Notes: generated by a model not told the origin, from the letters alone. DNA of 64,000 nt from Sphaerulina vaccinii (GCA_022570795.1 JAKUDP010000013.1:1178001-1242000); one strand, 5' to 3'. Counted from the first letter of the stretch, positions 43,567 to 54,898 are shown. Translations and numbers: made by a program.

Positions 43567-44896
43567 GCTCAATAGATGCCAGGGTCGTGGTTATTCGATC
43601 CAATCCAGCGCGTGTCAACAGAGTCGTGGGTATGGTAATCGCATATCGCTGGCGTACCGATAGTCAGAAGACTGGTGGATGGTATGATCAATCACAGATG
43701 ACCGGTGAGGGTGCGCTGTTCAGCTGCAGCGGCGGCGAGCAAGGCTCTTATCTTTGGCATTGCATGATCAACATCAATGGCACGCAACGGGAGTTGGGTG
43801 ATCTTGAAACATGGCCGCCGCAGGAGCTATCCTCGAGCTACTGCCAACCATGCAGCAAACTTTGGAGGTTATGGCCGCGCGGCCTTGCCCGAGTACAAAA
43901 CTGGTGGAGCGAGGATATGGTTGACTCGTTTCGACTGGTTGAACAGGTTTTCTTCCTCACTTGTGCGGCGCTAGCCTATCGCGAACTATGTCATCACACG
44001 TGCGAGAGGTGCGGCTAAAATCTCGGGCCCACTTTTGACACAACCGTTTCTCAAAAGTTTCCGGTTCGGAGCCGGTGCGTTGGATGCTTGACTGGGCGCT
44101 TAAGGCTTGGTAGTTCTTGGTTGATGACCTGGTTGATTTGTCCGAGAGGACGAGGTGGCTTCGATGATCAACAACTCCCGAAAGACGAATTTGCTGATGA
44201 ACGACTGCGATCTTTGTTTGGACTTCGACTACGGGGACCTCTGGGGGGGGGGGCCGGGGGGGGGATCTGAGGCCTGGCAAGCCCTTGTATCATGATCGGC
44301 TCCACATCTTCTCCATGTTCTCACTGGAGAATCTCGTTCACCTTCCTCTCATGACACTCAGTCTGACTGTCAACCATCCCCTGCATTGTCAGTGTATCAT
44401 CCGCGAGAATCGAGTAAGAATCCGAAAGCGAATGAAGCGTGACGACGAAGGACGACCGGCTCAAGAGCCTGATCACAGCAGCGTTCTTTAGGGTCAGGGT
44501 TAGCCACTTGGAATTGACGACGACATCGTCAGCAGCATGCTATTGACAAAATGAGTAGCTCCCTCGACAGTCTTTGCAAAGCTTCTTATGCTTGGTCATT
44601 CTGAATCTCTAAGATCCTAGGTTGCTCCCGCTATGTCGAAACGTTCGAAAGCGCTGATTCCGCAATTGGTCCATATGTGAAGAAGTAACCTCCCAAGCAG
44701 ACTTGGTGGTCGACCTCCAAGCACACTGAGAACCAGACAATCCAACCAGATTGATCGGGAACTCATTACTCACGACACTGATACATGACCCGAAGTCTGG
44801 CCGCGAACCTTATCGCCAGATAGCGGCAATTCCTTTGCTGTGTGAACACAAGAACGAGTTCGATTCCACCCCAAGTCATCCTTTGCTACAGCAGCG
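43567..44896. other. 1.3-kb intergenic region with a poly-G tract
   Basis: No gene is supported; the plus-strand open frame at 43539-44018 has no recognisable domain and overlaps the preceding gene. At 44243-44264 lie eleven G, two C and nine G in a row, the longest homopolymers in the window. The last 200 bp are the promoter of the dehydratase-like gene. Confidence 0.6.
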
Positions 44897-45769
44897 ATGA
44901 AGGCCACCACTTTGTTGGGCTTCGGCGCTCAGCTGACGTGCTTGGCTAGTGGACATGAAATCGGCTATGGAGAGGAACAGCCGTCTCCTCCACACTCTTA
45001 CGCCAATGTTACAAGCCTGCTGGACACAATCAAGACCCGCGGCTATCTTCGCGTAGGCACCACTGGCGACTACAGACCCTTCAGCTACAAAGTCACCAAC
45101 ACCACCCGGACATCAAGTGGCACACTCTTCAACACCACCTACATCGGTGCCGACATCGACATGGCTCAGGCACTCTCCAATGCCCTCTCCCTCCCACTTC
45201 CTCCAGTCTTGATCCCTTCAATCTGGGCGAACTTAACCAAAGACATATCGGCCAACAGGTTCGACATCGCCATGGGCGGCATAAGCATCACTCTTCCTCG
45301 GGCTCAGCAAGCATTCTTCTCCACGCCTGTACAACGCGTAGGCAAAACAGGATGTATACGCTGCGCCGACAAAGCAAAGTACACAGATCTCACAACCTTG
45401 GACATCTCCGGCGTGAAAATCGCCGCAAACCCTGGTGGCACGAATGAAGCTTTTGATCGAGCAACTTTCGTAAATGCGGAGATTGTTATCGTGGAGGATA
45501 ATAATGCTGTCTATCAAGCTGTTGTGGATGGTATGGCTGATGCTATGGTTAGTGATGCTATTGAGGTGGAGCTGCAGGTGAATTTACACAATGGGACGTT
45601 GTGTATGGTTAATGAAGTGCCGTGGACTTTTGAGGAGTTGGGATATTTGTTGCCTAGGGATCAGACGTGGAAGAACTTTGTCGATGTATGGGTGAGAATT
45701 CAAGAAGGCAGTGGAGGTTGGAATAAGACTTTGGAGAAGTGGATGGAGTATGAGTGGCCGGTTGTGTAG
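44897..45769 (+). CDS. Cyclohexadienyl dehydratase-like protein (PheC type, SBP family 3 fold)
   Basis: It resembles the bacterial periplasmic cyclohexadienyl dehydratase PheC, which turns prephenate or arogenate into phenylpyruvate or phenylalanine and has the fold of amino-acid-binding proteins. The 290-residue, intronless gene has a weak signal peptide (residues 1-18). Motifs in order: LRVGTTGDYRPFSY (51-64), GADIDMAQAL (84-93), RFDIAMGGISITL (121-133), NPGGTNEAF (178-186), DGMADAMVSDAIE (211-223) and YLLPRDQ near the end. N-glycosylation sites such as NTT and NGT suggest secretion. Fungi make phenylalanine with a cytosolic prephenate dehydratase, so this is an extra, bacterial-looking enzyme; horizontal transfer is inferred. 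An amino-acid-binding role instead of catalysis is possible. Confidence 0.82.
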   Translation: MKATTLLGFGAQLTCLASGHEIGYGEEQPSPPHSYANVTSLLDTIKTRGYLRVGTTGDYRPFSYKVTNTTRTSSGTLFNTTYIGADIDMAQALSNALSLPLPPVLIPSIWANLTKDISANRFDIAMGGISITLPRAQQAFFSTPVQRVGKTGCIRCADKAKYTDLTTLDISGVKIAANPGGTNEAFDRATFVNAEIVIVEDNNAVYQAVVDGMADAMVSDAIEVELQVNLHNGTLCMVNEVPWTFEELGYLLPRDQTWKNFVDVWVRIQEGSGGWNKTLEKWMEYEWPVV

Positions 45770-46565
45770 AAAGAAGTTTGAGTACTCAGCATAGCTGTTT
45801 CGTTCGCAAAACGATCAAGACTTGTAGCCATATCCTGGGTATGGACTGATGCTCAACAGAAGCCTCCGAGCTCATAGGTTTCGTGTCAAGTTGTGGTAGA
45901 GGGCTTAGGCTAGTTGTACTAGAGCTAGACTAGAGCTAGAGTCTTCGTTCGAGGCGGCAGTAGGTCACTAGTCTAAGATATGGCGTAAACCACTATCCGT
46001 GCGGTAGGATGCTAGAAGGCATATAGAGTAAGTGAAAGCAAAAGCCTCCACGCTCAACAAAAATTCGTAGCTCGAATGCTCGAATTTACAAGTACGTGGT
46101 TTTCGGCTAGTAACGGCTCTTCCCGTACCAATCAGACGTCTGGGATTGCGTAAGTGAGCACTAGCTATAACCCTGCTTTACCCCGAATGGTTATGCTGTG
46201 TGCTCTTGTTGCCCGATATCAGCCACTCATTCTCATCCCCACTCCTCTGCCCTTCATCACTTCTACCTTCACAGGACAACCCAGTTGTGTACCACTCATC
46301 GGCCGTTTGCCATCCCGTGCTGATGTAGTATGTGAAGAGGAAGAGCAGCAGTCAACAGCAACGATGCAGAAGCAATCTCCGCCACGACGCGTGACAGGGG
46401 ATCGCGACGCGAATGCCTGAGCTTGACTTTGTGACAGGTCCGCTGTCTGTTGGTATATTGTTTGCGTGCGACGCGTTCTCCCACTGCTTGAAACCGTCTG
46501 CTCTCCTTCTTCTTCGGACCGTACGTTCTTAGAACTCATTGAGCTGGAACACAGACTTCCTCATC
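45770..46565. other. Intergenic, short CTAGAGCTAGA repeats
   Basis: No gene seen. Around 45915-45940 the sequence CTAGAGCTAGA is repeated back to back. The final 200 bp are the promoter and leader of the next gene; its frame extends upstream of the ATG only through a TTG. Confidence 0.5.
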
Positions 46566-47402
46566 ATGGCTCCTCCGCGACGTTCTGCAAGCGCGATCAT
46601 AAGCTACTTCGAGGCAGCGCCAACAACTACGCTCACGAAGCGTAAGGCAGCTGATGACTCCGAGAAGGAGAATGTCCAAATCATCGGATTGGCCTCGAAT
46701 CCGTCCGACGATGATATCTCGGAAGCAGAGCCACTAAGGCAAGGCCAAAGGGCCAAAGCCGCAGGTCCGACTCCCAAGAAGTTGTTCAATAACACTGTCA
46801 AGGAAGTCGCAAAGCAAGTCAAGGCATTGGACAAGAAAGTCAAGGCTATGAGTGGCAACTCGAGAGCAATTACTATCGCAAACTGTGCTCGTATTGCCAT
46901 GAAGCAGCTGAAGGTTGTCAAGTCATTGTTAGCTACTGACCCAATATTGGCATTCAACCTCGTTCTGTGCTTGGGCGACGCCGCGGCCACCAATCTGGAC
47001 GCCACCATCAAGATGTGCGGCTGTGGAGAGCACGAGGACCCTTTCACTTTACTGGATGGAGCCTTACTAGTACTAATCAGCGACAGGGAGGTAACTCCTG
47101 TCGCTGCCACTCTGCCCGAAGTCCTCCATCGATGGTCTCCAAGGGATATCGATGTTGGCACATACAAGACTAGCAATGGACCCAATAAGCAGCAGCGAAA
47201 TCAGATTGTGAATCAAAGGATCGAATGGGACGAAGAGAGACGTGAAGAACGAAGAAACCGACGATTGGAGTGCGATGACTGGGTGTCTGTTGCCCTGGCC
47301 GATCTGAAAGAGGATCGAGACTATCTGGACCAGTATGGAGTCGAAGGCTTCTTTGCGCATAGTATTGCTAAGTTGGAAGCACTCGATGCTGCAAGGAAGT
47401 AG
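46566..47402 (+). CDS. Unknown protein, coiled-coil-rich, probably nuclear
   Basis: This is a 278-residue, single-exon protein that I do not recognise. The N-terminus (MAPPRRSASAIISYFEAAP) is basic, followed by a KRKAADDSEKEN segment that could be a nuclear localisation signal and a disordered acidic part. Residues 75-105 form a Lys-rich helix (EVAKQVKALDKKVKAM). A hydrophobic helical core follows (NCARIAMKQLKVVKSLL, FNLVLCLGDAAATNL), then a highly charged stretch (RIEWDEERREERRNRR) and a C-terminal helix. There is no signal peptide. The frame is long, uses ordinary codons and starts after a normal-looking leader, so it is probably real. Confidence 0.6.
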   Translation: MAPPRRSASAIISYFEAAPTTTLTKRKAADDSEKENVQIIGLASNPSDDDISEAEPLRQGQRAKAAGPTPKKLFNNTVKEVAKQVKALDKKVKAMSGNSRAITIANCARIAMKQLKVVKSLLATDPILAFNLVLCLGDAAATNLDATIKMCGCGEHEDPFTLLDGALLVLISDREVTPVAATLPEVLHRWSPRDIDVGTYKTSNGPNKQQRNQIVNQRIEWDEERREERRNRRLECDDWVSVALADLKEDRDYLDQYGVEGFFAHSIAKLEALDAARK

Positions 47403-48760
47403 TGGATGTGAGCTGAAGGACCGGACTTGTGATTACTGCTGAGGAGCGATCGATCTTTGGATGCCCTTCTACTTGTTGTGTTAACAATACCCTCTAGTTT
47501 GTCACTTCATGTAACGATTCGTTTGTTTATGCGATGATCGTACGAGTCATTCAACAAGGCCCTTCAATTGCGTGTGTTGGGAAAGCCACTGTTGTGGGTA
47601 CCGATTGCTCATGGCTATGTCGGCGAGAAGCCAGCTTCCCACTTGACAGGTACAACTGAATGAGAGCTACACCAGAAGCCCTCGAATGATCACAATAGAA
47701 GTTGGGTTCCATGAACAGGTGTGGTTGATGTTGTGGTGCTGACGAGAACCCCACCAAAGCTTCCGAAGAAGGGCCACAATAGCTTCTGCATCTCGCCATG
47801 TCCGGTTGAAGTTACATATTTTACTCAGTCAAGCACTTCTTCATCAATCACATCATCCGAAATGGTCTAGTGTAAGCAATAACAATTCACTTGGAAAGGG
47901 GATCATGTCTGACAGATTCGATAGGGCTAGGATTTCTCGCTCTCAGTATCTGCAAAGATCAAAGTTCCGAGGAGGCCGGTTAGTAATTTCCATCAATTGA
48001 CTCACTGAATTATCAACTAATAGCTTCACAGGTTAGTAATTTCCATCAATTGACTCACTGAATTATCAACTAATAGCTTCACAGGGGTTCAAGTGAGTTG
48101 ACACTCTTGTCTCAATGTTTCTGAACATTCATTAACATACCAAACAGTTCCCCGTTTCGGAAACACATCTTTTTTACATTTTTGCTGCCATTCGCCGACC
48201 TTCAGGCGGCGTACTCTTCTTTTGCAACGACTATGCTGCTCCTGATACAAAGTTTCGTGGCCAGCGTTGTATATTGATAGGGTATCACACGGTTGAAGTT
48301 TTACAATTCTGTTTGATTAACGCTTGGCACTGCTTTTTTGGCAGCCTCAACTTCAGCTCTGCTCAGCTCAACTAATACGATCAACCTTTCCCCAAAATTT
48401 TCTGCTCCTCAGGCGCTGTGTCCATGTTGTTTGAGTGTATCGAGAAAAGCTGCAGGTATGCCGTATGTGCGATGCAACCTTTGCCTAACGTGAGGTACAG
48501 TCATTGGCCATGCAACTCCCACCTGTTCAACACCGCTAATTCCTCTTCCTACGCCGAACCTGCCCTAGATCTGGATATGTTTTGCCTCATATTTCATTAG
48601 CGAGAAGACTGCAGACCGCGCTCGAAGTAGTAAGACTGTCGAACATCGGATGCCACGAAACGCATTAGCATCACTTCTGCCACCTGTCATACTGTCGTCA
48701 AGGTCATCTGCATAAACCTGACAACACCAGCTGATATCATAGTCTCCTATACTCCGTCTC
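47403..48760. other. Intergenic region holding a perfect 53-bp tandem duplication
   Basis: No gene with recognisable domains. The central feature is the tandem repeat at 47979-48084, described separately. A GTGAGT..AACAG intron-like stretch lies immediately after it (48093-48147), so a small spliced gene on the plus strand is conceivable, but I cannot build a convincing reading frame. Confidence 0.5.
47979..48084 (+). repeat. Perfect 53-bp tandem duplication with intron-like ends
   Basis: Two identical, directly adjacent copies (47979-48031 and 48032-48084) each begin GTTAGTAATTTCC and end CAACTAATAGCTTCACAG. Each copy therefore has a donor-like GTTAGT, a CTAAT branch-like site and a CAG acceptor, as two introns with no exon between them would. 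Confidence 0.9.
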
Positions 48761-49288
48761 CTACAAGAGCCATGGCATGAACACTTGACACGCCGGGTCC
48801 CCTGCACTTAGTCTCCTCGCAAACCTATCATCGGAATAAAACCGACAATGCCCAATAGCACAACTCCAAAACCCATACCCATGCCACGGATTATATGCCC
48901 CTTCCCAAGTCTTTTTACTCTTCCTCGATTGTCTGGAAGGCAAATCACAATGACATCTCGGATTCGTGGGATCTAAGCCTACACAATCGTCCCAGCATTT
49001 CCATTCTTCTCGCCTTCTACCTTGTCGATCGAAGTGATTGGGACAGGCGTAGTAGGGCCTGTTGAAGTTCCCGTTTTCATTGTGGGCGCTGGTAAAGAAG
49101 AGGAGAGTTTGGGATTGGCAGAGGAGGGAGTTGCTTGGGTTTTGCTTGTTGCATGTTGGAGGGTGGTGGAGGGGGAATGTTACGGAGAATTCTTGTTGGT
49201 GGTATACTCCAGGTGCTGGCGGTCGACTCCAGGCTCGGTTCGGTTCGTAGTGTTCATCGTAATAAGGGCGGCTGCTGCTGCAGCCCAT
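48761..49288 (-). CDS. Small Cys-rich protein with N-myristoylation signal
   Basis: This is a 175-residue, single-exon protein. It begins MGCSSSRPYYDEHYEPNRAW; Gly2 with Cys3 and Ser is a classical N-myristoylation plus palmitoylation signal, so it probably sits on the cytosolic face of a membrane. The centre carries a Cys-rich module with PYYACPNHFDRQGRR, WKCWDDCVG and RCHCDLPSRQ, resembling a GRF-type or similar zinc-binding finger, though the match is loose. The C-terminal part is basic and aromatic. I chose the Met at 49288 because the acylation signal starts exactly there; the frame is open 60 codons further upstream but without an obvious leader function. No named family is recognised. 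Confidence 0.6.
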   Translation of the reverse strand: MGCSSSRPYYDEHYEPNRAWSRPPAPGVYHQQEFSVTFPLHHPPTCNKQNPSNSLLCQSQTLLFFTSAHNENGNFNRPYYACPNHFDRQGRRREEWKCWDDCVGLDPTNPRCHCDLPSRQSRKSKKTWEGAYNPWHGYGFWSCAIGHCRFYSDDRFARRLSAGDPACQVFMPWLL

Positions 49289-49695
49289 GTTTGCCCTGGA
49301 GGCAGTCGACTTGATCCAGCTATGCTGTATCGTGAGCAGAAACCTGAAACTCGTTAATGGAGAGGAGGGCAAAGGAAGAGACACACAGCGTGACCACTGC
49401 AAGCGGGGCTGCAGGCAAGTCTTTATTGGTATTCTTGTGGCTTGTTTGAGCATGCAGACACTGTGCATAGAGCTGAATCCTGCTCGCCAAGAACCTGCAC
49501 ATTCGCAACTCTAACCTTATGCTGCAAGCCACGGCCAGGCAGCCTCAAGCTGGTCGTAATCTGTCGTAGACTTTCAGTGTCATACGAAGGGCAATTTGCG
49601 TTCACTAGAATGGCAAGTCGGATCTATTTTCTTCGTCATAGCCACTTTCTATCGCTCACGCAGACAATCTATGCATGGGAACTCCTTTCCTGCAT
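49289..49695. other. Short intergenic region
   Basis: No gene or repeat found. It lies between the upstream side of the myristoylated protein gene and the 3' end of the peptidase S41 gene. Confidence 0.5.
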
Positions 49696-52123
49696 TCAGG
49701 CCAGATGCGAAGGCCAGCTATTCAATCTCTGCGCTCCGAAGAAGTTCCTGGCCTCATCTGGTGGAAGATGAGAAACATTACTATCTGCAATCCTTGACGG
49801 ATGTCCAGTACTTCTAGAGACGCAACTGCCATTGCCCCAGGTGGCAGCATATGCGTCACTCCAGGCTGCTTTGTGCGATCTTGTAGACCCGATTGTATAG
49901 AACAGTCGACAATCTGCGGCTTCGTAGACAAACTGCAGAGGAGTGACAGTTTCGTCTCCGTGGCGAATGTTGTTTCGAAGATTGATGCGACCGGGAGCAG
50001 GTTTCGCGGCGCCATCAGTGATGGTGCGGTTTCTGGCTTGCGCGAATGATGTATTGAGGTTGCCGTAGTTCTCTTGGAATACGAGTTGCTTCGCCGGCTC
50101 GGCGAGGTCGTATGCTGATTGATACGCGTCAAAGAGATCATCGTAGGTCCACACTTGTGATCCTTTGATATTACCAACTCCCTGCATTGGTCCGTTCTGT
50201 CTGCGGCCACCAAACACAATTTGCTTGACCTTTGCTTGTGATCTCATAAGCTCGGTAAGTATTGTGCATGTTGATCCGCATCCCCCATCTTGCACAAGAA
50301 TGATGTCGTCAGGCTGGAAGACTTGGGGTGTGATCTTCGTCAAGTCACCGTAGTTGCTAATGTTGCCGGTTAACGACCAGGGGTCGTCCATGTCGAAGCG
50401 AGAGATTGATGTAAAGTTATCCATGGCTCGCTCCTCAGGGCCATAGTAGTGTTGCCACGAAGAGAAACTTTGAAGATCTTGGTCTAAAGCCTCGCGAGGA
50501 TTGAATGGTGGGCTAAAGTAGGCCGAATAAGGATCGTCTGAAAAGTCTGTCGCGTTCGTGGTATTCTGGTAGTGTTCGCTGATAACTTTGCCAATGTCAT
50601 TAAAAAGAGGTGTTGCGCGTATGGTGGATCCTCCGTAGGGATATATGCTTGGAAAGAGCTGGGTGAATACATCCTAGAGCAATAGAAGATAAGTAAGCAA
50701 GAGTATCCAACTGCATGTGCCTGTGCGAATGAGGTATCTGTCTGCAAACCAGAAGGACTATTTGACTGCAGATGATATCTTCATGTATGCCTTCGGGATG
50801 GGTCTACTCACATAACCAAGAACGATATCGCCTCCGCCGTTGCCGCGAAGATCTATTATGAGCTTTGTCTTTCCGGCAGCTTGTGCAGTCGCAAGGAACA
50901 GGCGAACGGTGTTGGAGAACTGCACAATCGCATCTTGACCCGAAGCCTCGAAGCTTGTGATTGCCAGCACTGCGGTATCGGAGTTGTCCTTGGGAAAGTA
51001 GCCAGACACGAAAAGATCATCCGATGATATCACGGCTTTGGGATAGAAGCTGTTTGGAGCTGGGTGTTGTGTGGAGTTGATGCCGGTGGGCATCGGTCTG
51101 AAGGGTACTTCTGTGGTTGGTATGACGGGTACTGCGCTAGGTGTGCTTGTCGGTGCCGCGGTCGCAGCGGTGGGAGCATCGTGTATGCAGAATTGCTTGA
51201 AGAAAGTGCTACCGTTGGTGGCATTGGTCCAGTCAACCGAAGTGGATGCATAGTTTGGCTCGATATGAGTAGTGCCATTCCTGAAGGTGAAGACGGTCTC
51301 AGGCCCTGCCATTTGTTAGCGATAGCATCACGATAAGTGTTAAGGGTGTGCAGGCGAAGTATTTCCTACCTTGATAGTGCGTCGAGAAAACAAAGACGCC
51401 TGTGCCACTAGCCACAAATGATGGGCCTTGCGCAAAGAGGGAGTTGAAGTTGGCATCGGGATCTTGTCCACCCGATGCGATTGCAGCCAGCTCGTTGAGA
51501 TACGCATCTACATCCTGGCCATTGATAGTGGCGACCGGCGATATAGAATCGCTGGCGTTCTTCGCCAACAGGGCCAAATCGTTCCCGCCGAGATAAATAT
51601 GTGGAAGAGAGAGGCCGTCCTTCGATATGGAGTAGACGGGTAGGGATCGTCGATATGTCAAGACTGAAAGTATATCCGGCTTGTAGTTGAAGTGGCCGTC
51701 AAGAGCGCTTCCCACCACGTCGTAGATGTCAAGCTGCAGATCGTACTCGTTAGTGTACAGGCTATTGTTAAGACGATCGAGAATCTGATCGAATCCGCCT
51801 AGAACATCAACAGGCGGATAGAGATAGCCTTGGGGTGGATCCTTCAGGTACGCTAAAGTGCTCTGAAACTGAGCAAACGCTTTGATGCCTTCCACCTGCA
51901 GGTAGGCATCTTCTGATAGAGGAACAGATCGCAGGCACTGGTCGGCGAAATAGGCATCGACCTTAGCGGAACCATTGACGGCGGACAGCTCCCACTGTCT
52001 GCTTATGATTGCACAAGGTTCGTCCAGAGAAGGTTTGGTTGCTGCACGAGTGGAGCGTGGGTCGTGGGTTGGAAGAGCTATGCTCAGCCTAAGAAGGGCA
52101 ACGGCAGCGAATTTTGTACGCAT
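49696..52123 (-). CDS. Secreted peptidase S41 family protein, three exons
   Basis: It is a fungal S41 (tail-specific protease/CPAF-like) protein of 741 residues. Exons are 51370-52123, 50812-51305 and 49696-50673, with introns of 64 and 138 bp; every junction keeps frame. The N-terminus MRTKFAAVALLRLSIALP is a signal peptide. A long N-terminal domain and a Thr/Pro-rich linker precede the catalytic part, which has LIIDLRGNGGGDIVLGY and then DIILVQDGGCGSTCT, with the probable nucleophile Ser near residue 550, and KQIVFGGRRQNGPMQG. Such proteins are secreted or cell-wall peptidases; substrates are not known. The second intron has an end resembling the introner-like introns of the SLATT gene, but weakly. 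Confidence 0.9.
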
Positions 52124-53520
52124 ATTGTTCGGCTTGTTGGTTTCTGCTTGATTTTGTATGGATTTGGGGCGTCGAGCGATGGATGTCTCTCATGATATAC
52201 ACTGAGACTGTGCGGATTCCATGACTTGTACGTGCAGCCTGAAGGCGCAGCGTTGGCCGTGGCCAATGAGTAACATGAGGCCGTTCTTACTGGGCTGTGA
52301 TGTGCGATGGTAACTCGGCGTCCCATCTTTAGACATTGGATGACCCGAATAAGCTCGCCATTCGAGTTGGCAGGCGTTGAGGGCCGAAGGTAAGTTGAAC
52401 AGTAGGGTGTCGTCCAGGATACTTCCACGATCTAGGGCAGTCAATAAACACTGCCCGACTGGTATTGCTGCTAGACCAGTCAATGTGATGACCCGATCCC
52501 ACAGCACGAACGCAGCAAGTGTGGTGCGTCTTGTAGCTTACGCTTTCCCAAGAGCATAACGGATGAATATGGCCATGGCTCGAGAGCGAGGTGTGTCGTG
52601 CCGCATCTTCATTCGAACCAGCGGCCCGGTCAAGGATATGTACATGGACCAAGATGTTGTGAATAGCAAGCTGAAGACCTAAATGCTGCTAGGAGCTAGG
52701 TACTGCGGCAAGGCTGCACAGTAGGACCAAATCCTTGACATGCTGTCGTGCGACCAACACGTCTATTTGTGGCGTATCTTGATAGGAAGATTCGTTGCTG
52801 TATTATAGGCCATGTAGCGAGTGAAGGAGCCAAGATGTCGCCGCTGTCATTTTCGCCGTCGAGGGATGAGCGCATCCCACTCCTCAGACTCTGATATCAA
52901 GCGCTGCGTGGAAGCGGACTTGACAGACAGCTATGATGACGTGGAATCATTTCGACGCAAAGGTCCTCGATGAGACTCTCTGATAGTATCCTTTGCTGAC
53001 CCGGTCTCGCGATAAGCAGGCCAATCTGTCTCGCTGCTGACAACCAAAGATGGTGAGCTGAAAGTTCTGAAGACCGCGAAGACTGCGTTGCAAGCTGCAA
53101 CTCCGCGCAAGCTTCAGCTCATGTCGTGCTCTTGTGTGCCCACAAGATAGCTTCGGGGTAGAGTCGCCTCGTGGCAGAGAATCGCTGTGGCCCTCAGGAT
53201 CAGCTTGAAGGGTCGTGCCATCATTGCTGCTACATCGCAGGTGTCATGGAGGCATATCGAGAGCTTCATGGCCAAAGGTCCGCTATATACATGTCGCATT
53301 GCTGGTATTCTTGTACGATGTTTGTTGGTGACATGGTGATGTTGTGGACGCGTACGTGGCGAAAGGTAACGTGGGAATGACTCAGCACCGTCTTGGCGTA
53401 ATATTTGGTGCTTCTACTTCTCAACATGTATCCTCCTCTCATCTACGTACAACGGCGAACATTGTAGTCTCCTCTTATTACATTACATCGATCAATGTCC
53501 TTCAATCAGCAAGAAGTACT
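52124..53520. other. 1.4-kb region without a supported gene
   Basis: Open frames occur on both strands (longest about 114 codons). One at 52190-52507 (minus, 105 codons) has a plausible hydrophobic start but no recognisable motif. None can be called. Confidence 0.5.
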
Positions 53521-53914
53521 CTAGAAGAGAGCGGCAAGGCCGAAGAGTGGCGCCATGAAACCACCGACAACTTGTGCTGCAGCCGCACTAGTGTAGACTG
53601 CTGGTCTGCTCATTGTAGCAGTAGCTGGGACAAGAGTGCCGTTGTGAATGGATCCGCCAAAGTCGCTGCCTCCAGTTGGTGCTGGTACGAGAGTGCCATC
53701 GACGGTCCTATCCTGGTCCAGAAGGTGCCATCTAGGTCGAGAAAGTACGAAACCTATATCACGACGCGCATTTTTTGTCCCTTAAAAAAAACACGCAAGA
53801 CGAACGCGCTGGGTTGCATTGGATAGCACCACCGAAGTCGCTTTACTGAGTAGTGACCGCATCCTGGGCGAAGACTGCACCAGCTAGTGCAAGTCCAGTG
53901 ATGAAGTACTGCAT
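53521..53914 (-). pseudogene. Remnant of a small secreted, GPI-type protein
   Basis: From ATG 53912-53914 the frame gives a good signal peptide (MQYFITGLALAGAVFAQ) and then DAVTTQ, followed by a TAA at 53843-53845 (codon 24). About 160 bp further on, a frame ending at the TAG 53521-53523 encodes TLVPAPTGGSDFGGSIHNGT and a hydrophobic tail (VVGGFMAPLFGLAALF), the pattern of a GPI-anchored cell-wall protein. The words SDFGGAI directly after the stop and SDFGGSI downstream suggest a short internal repeat. A gene with an early stop and a damaged middle fits best. A short exon-intron model was tried and found no donor. Confidence 0.55.
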
Positions 53915-54898
53915 GTCTGAAGGTGGAGGGTGATAACGAGTGAATCAGGTGGTCGGTGTTGGTGCCTAGAAGGATTCAAAAACGAGAGTGGTGCTTGACT
54001 GCCAGAGAAACAGAAACGAGCGGCTCTTATGAAGAAGTCGTGTCTCTTGTTACTAATGAAGGTTTATGCTCATGACCGTCCGCCAGGTCCTGACTTCAAG
54101 ATTGGCTATAGTAGTCGTTCCGTGGTACGGAGGATAGAATACGGGTACGGGCTTGGCGCCGAAGTTGGCGGTCGTTTCTCCTGAACGGCTTGTCGCACCT
54201 GAGACTTACATTTGAATTAGATCGCCATCAATACGAGTCCTGCTATTATGATCAGATGTATGTGACGTACATTATTTGGCAGTTTGATACGAGAGACAGT
54301 CTGGGCATGTTCAAATATGAACGTTGTCCTTCCGTATCGAGCGGGTTGACCTGAGGCTGATACTTGGTAATCTCCAACTCTCTTTTCACTTTCGATCAGC
54401 AGTGACTAATGTGCCACTATAGGTATATCCGATTCATCCTGACGACACTTGGCCGCTCATTGTGTACAACTACTGTGTACAACTACCAGTCTACAGTGAC
54501 AGCATCAAGGCGCGTTCCCTGAATCGTTGCAATCGTTGCTGACCCCATTGGGTAGATGGCCAGGCATGCCTTATCGTCATTGCAAACAGTCAGGCAGCCA
54601 CAGAAATTCGGATGTCCCGTACCACACGAAGTGGCGTTGGCAGACGAACGTGCTGGAATTCCTCTGGCGCAGGCTCGAACGCGATGTCCAAAAATTCGGA
54701 CAAGCGAGGACTTCTAATCCGTCGTCTGGGAAGCGTTCGTCCAATGGTCCAAGCGAGTCCACCACGAAGAGGTGGAATAAGGATCGCCCAGATCCGGCAG
54801 AGCTCAAACGAGGGCGAGGAGCAACAGCATCCGCAGGACTTCGCTAATCCACTTGTCGTAGTCTTCGTTGATATCATTCACCCCTGGATGCCAGACCG
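53915..54898. other. Intergenic, secreted-protein remnant to DUF3431 gene
   Basis: No supported gene. Two mutually overlapping open frames at 54527-54877, one per strand, are about 100 codons each and featureless. Confidence 0.5.

Noticed and set aside
44830..44890. tRNA-like GTTCGATTCC near the dehydratase-like gene
   Set aside because: No acceptor stem, D arm or anticodon arm can be folded around it.
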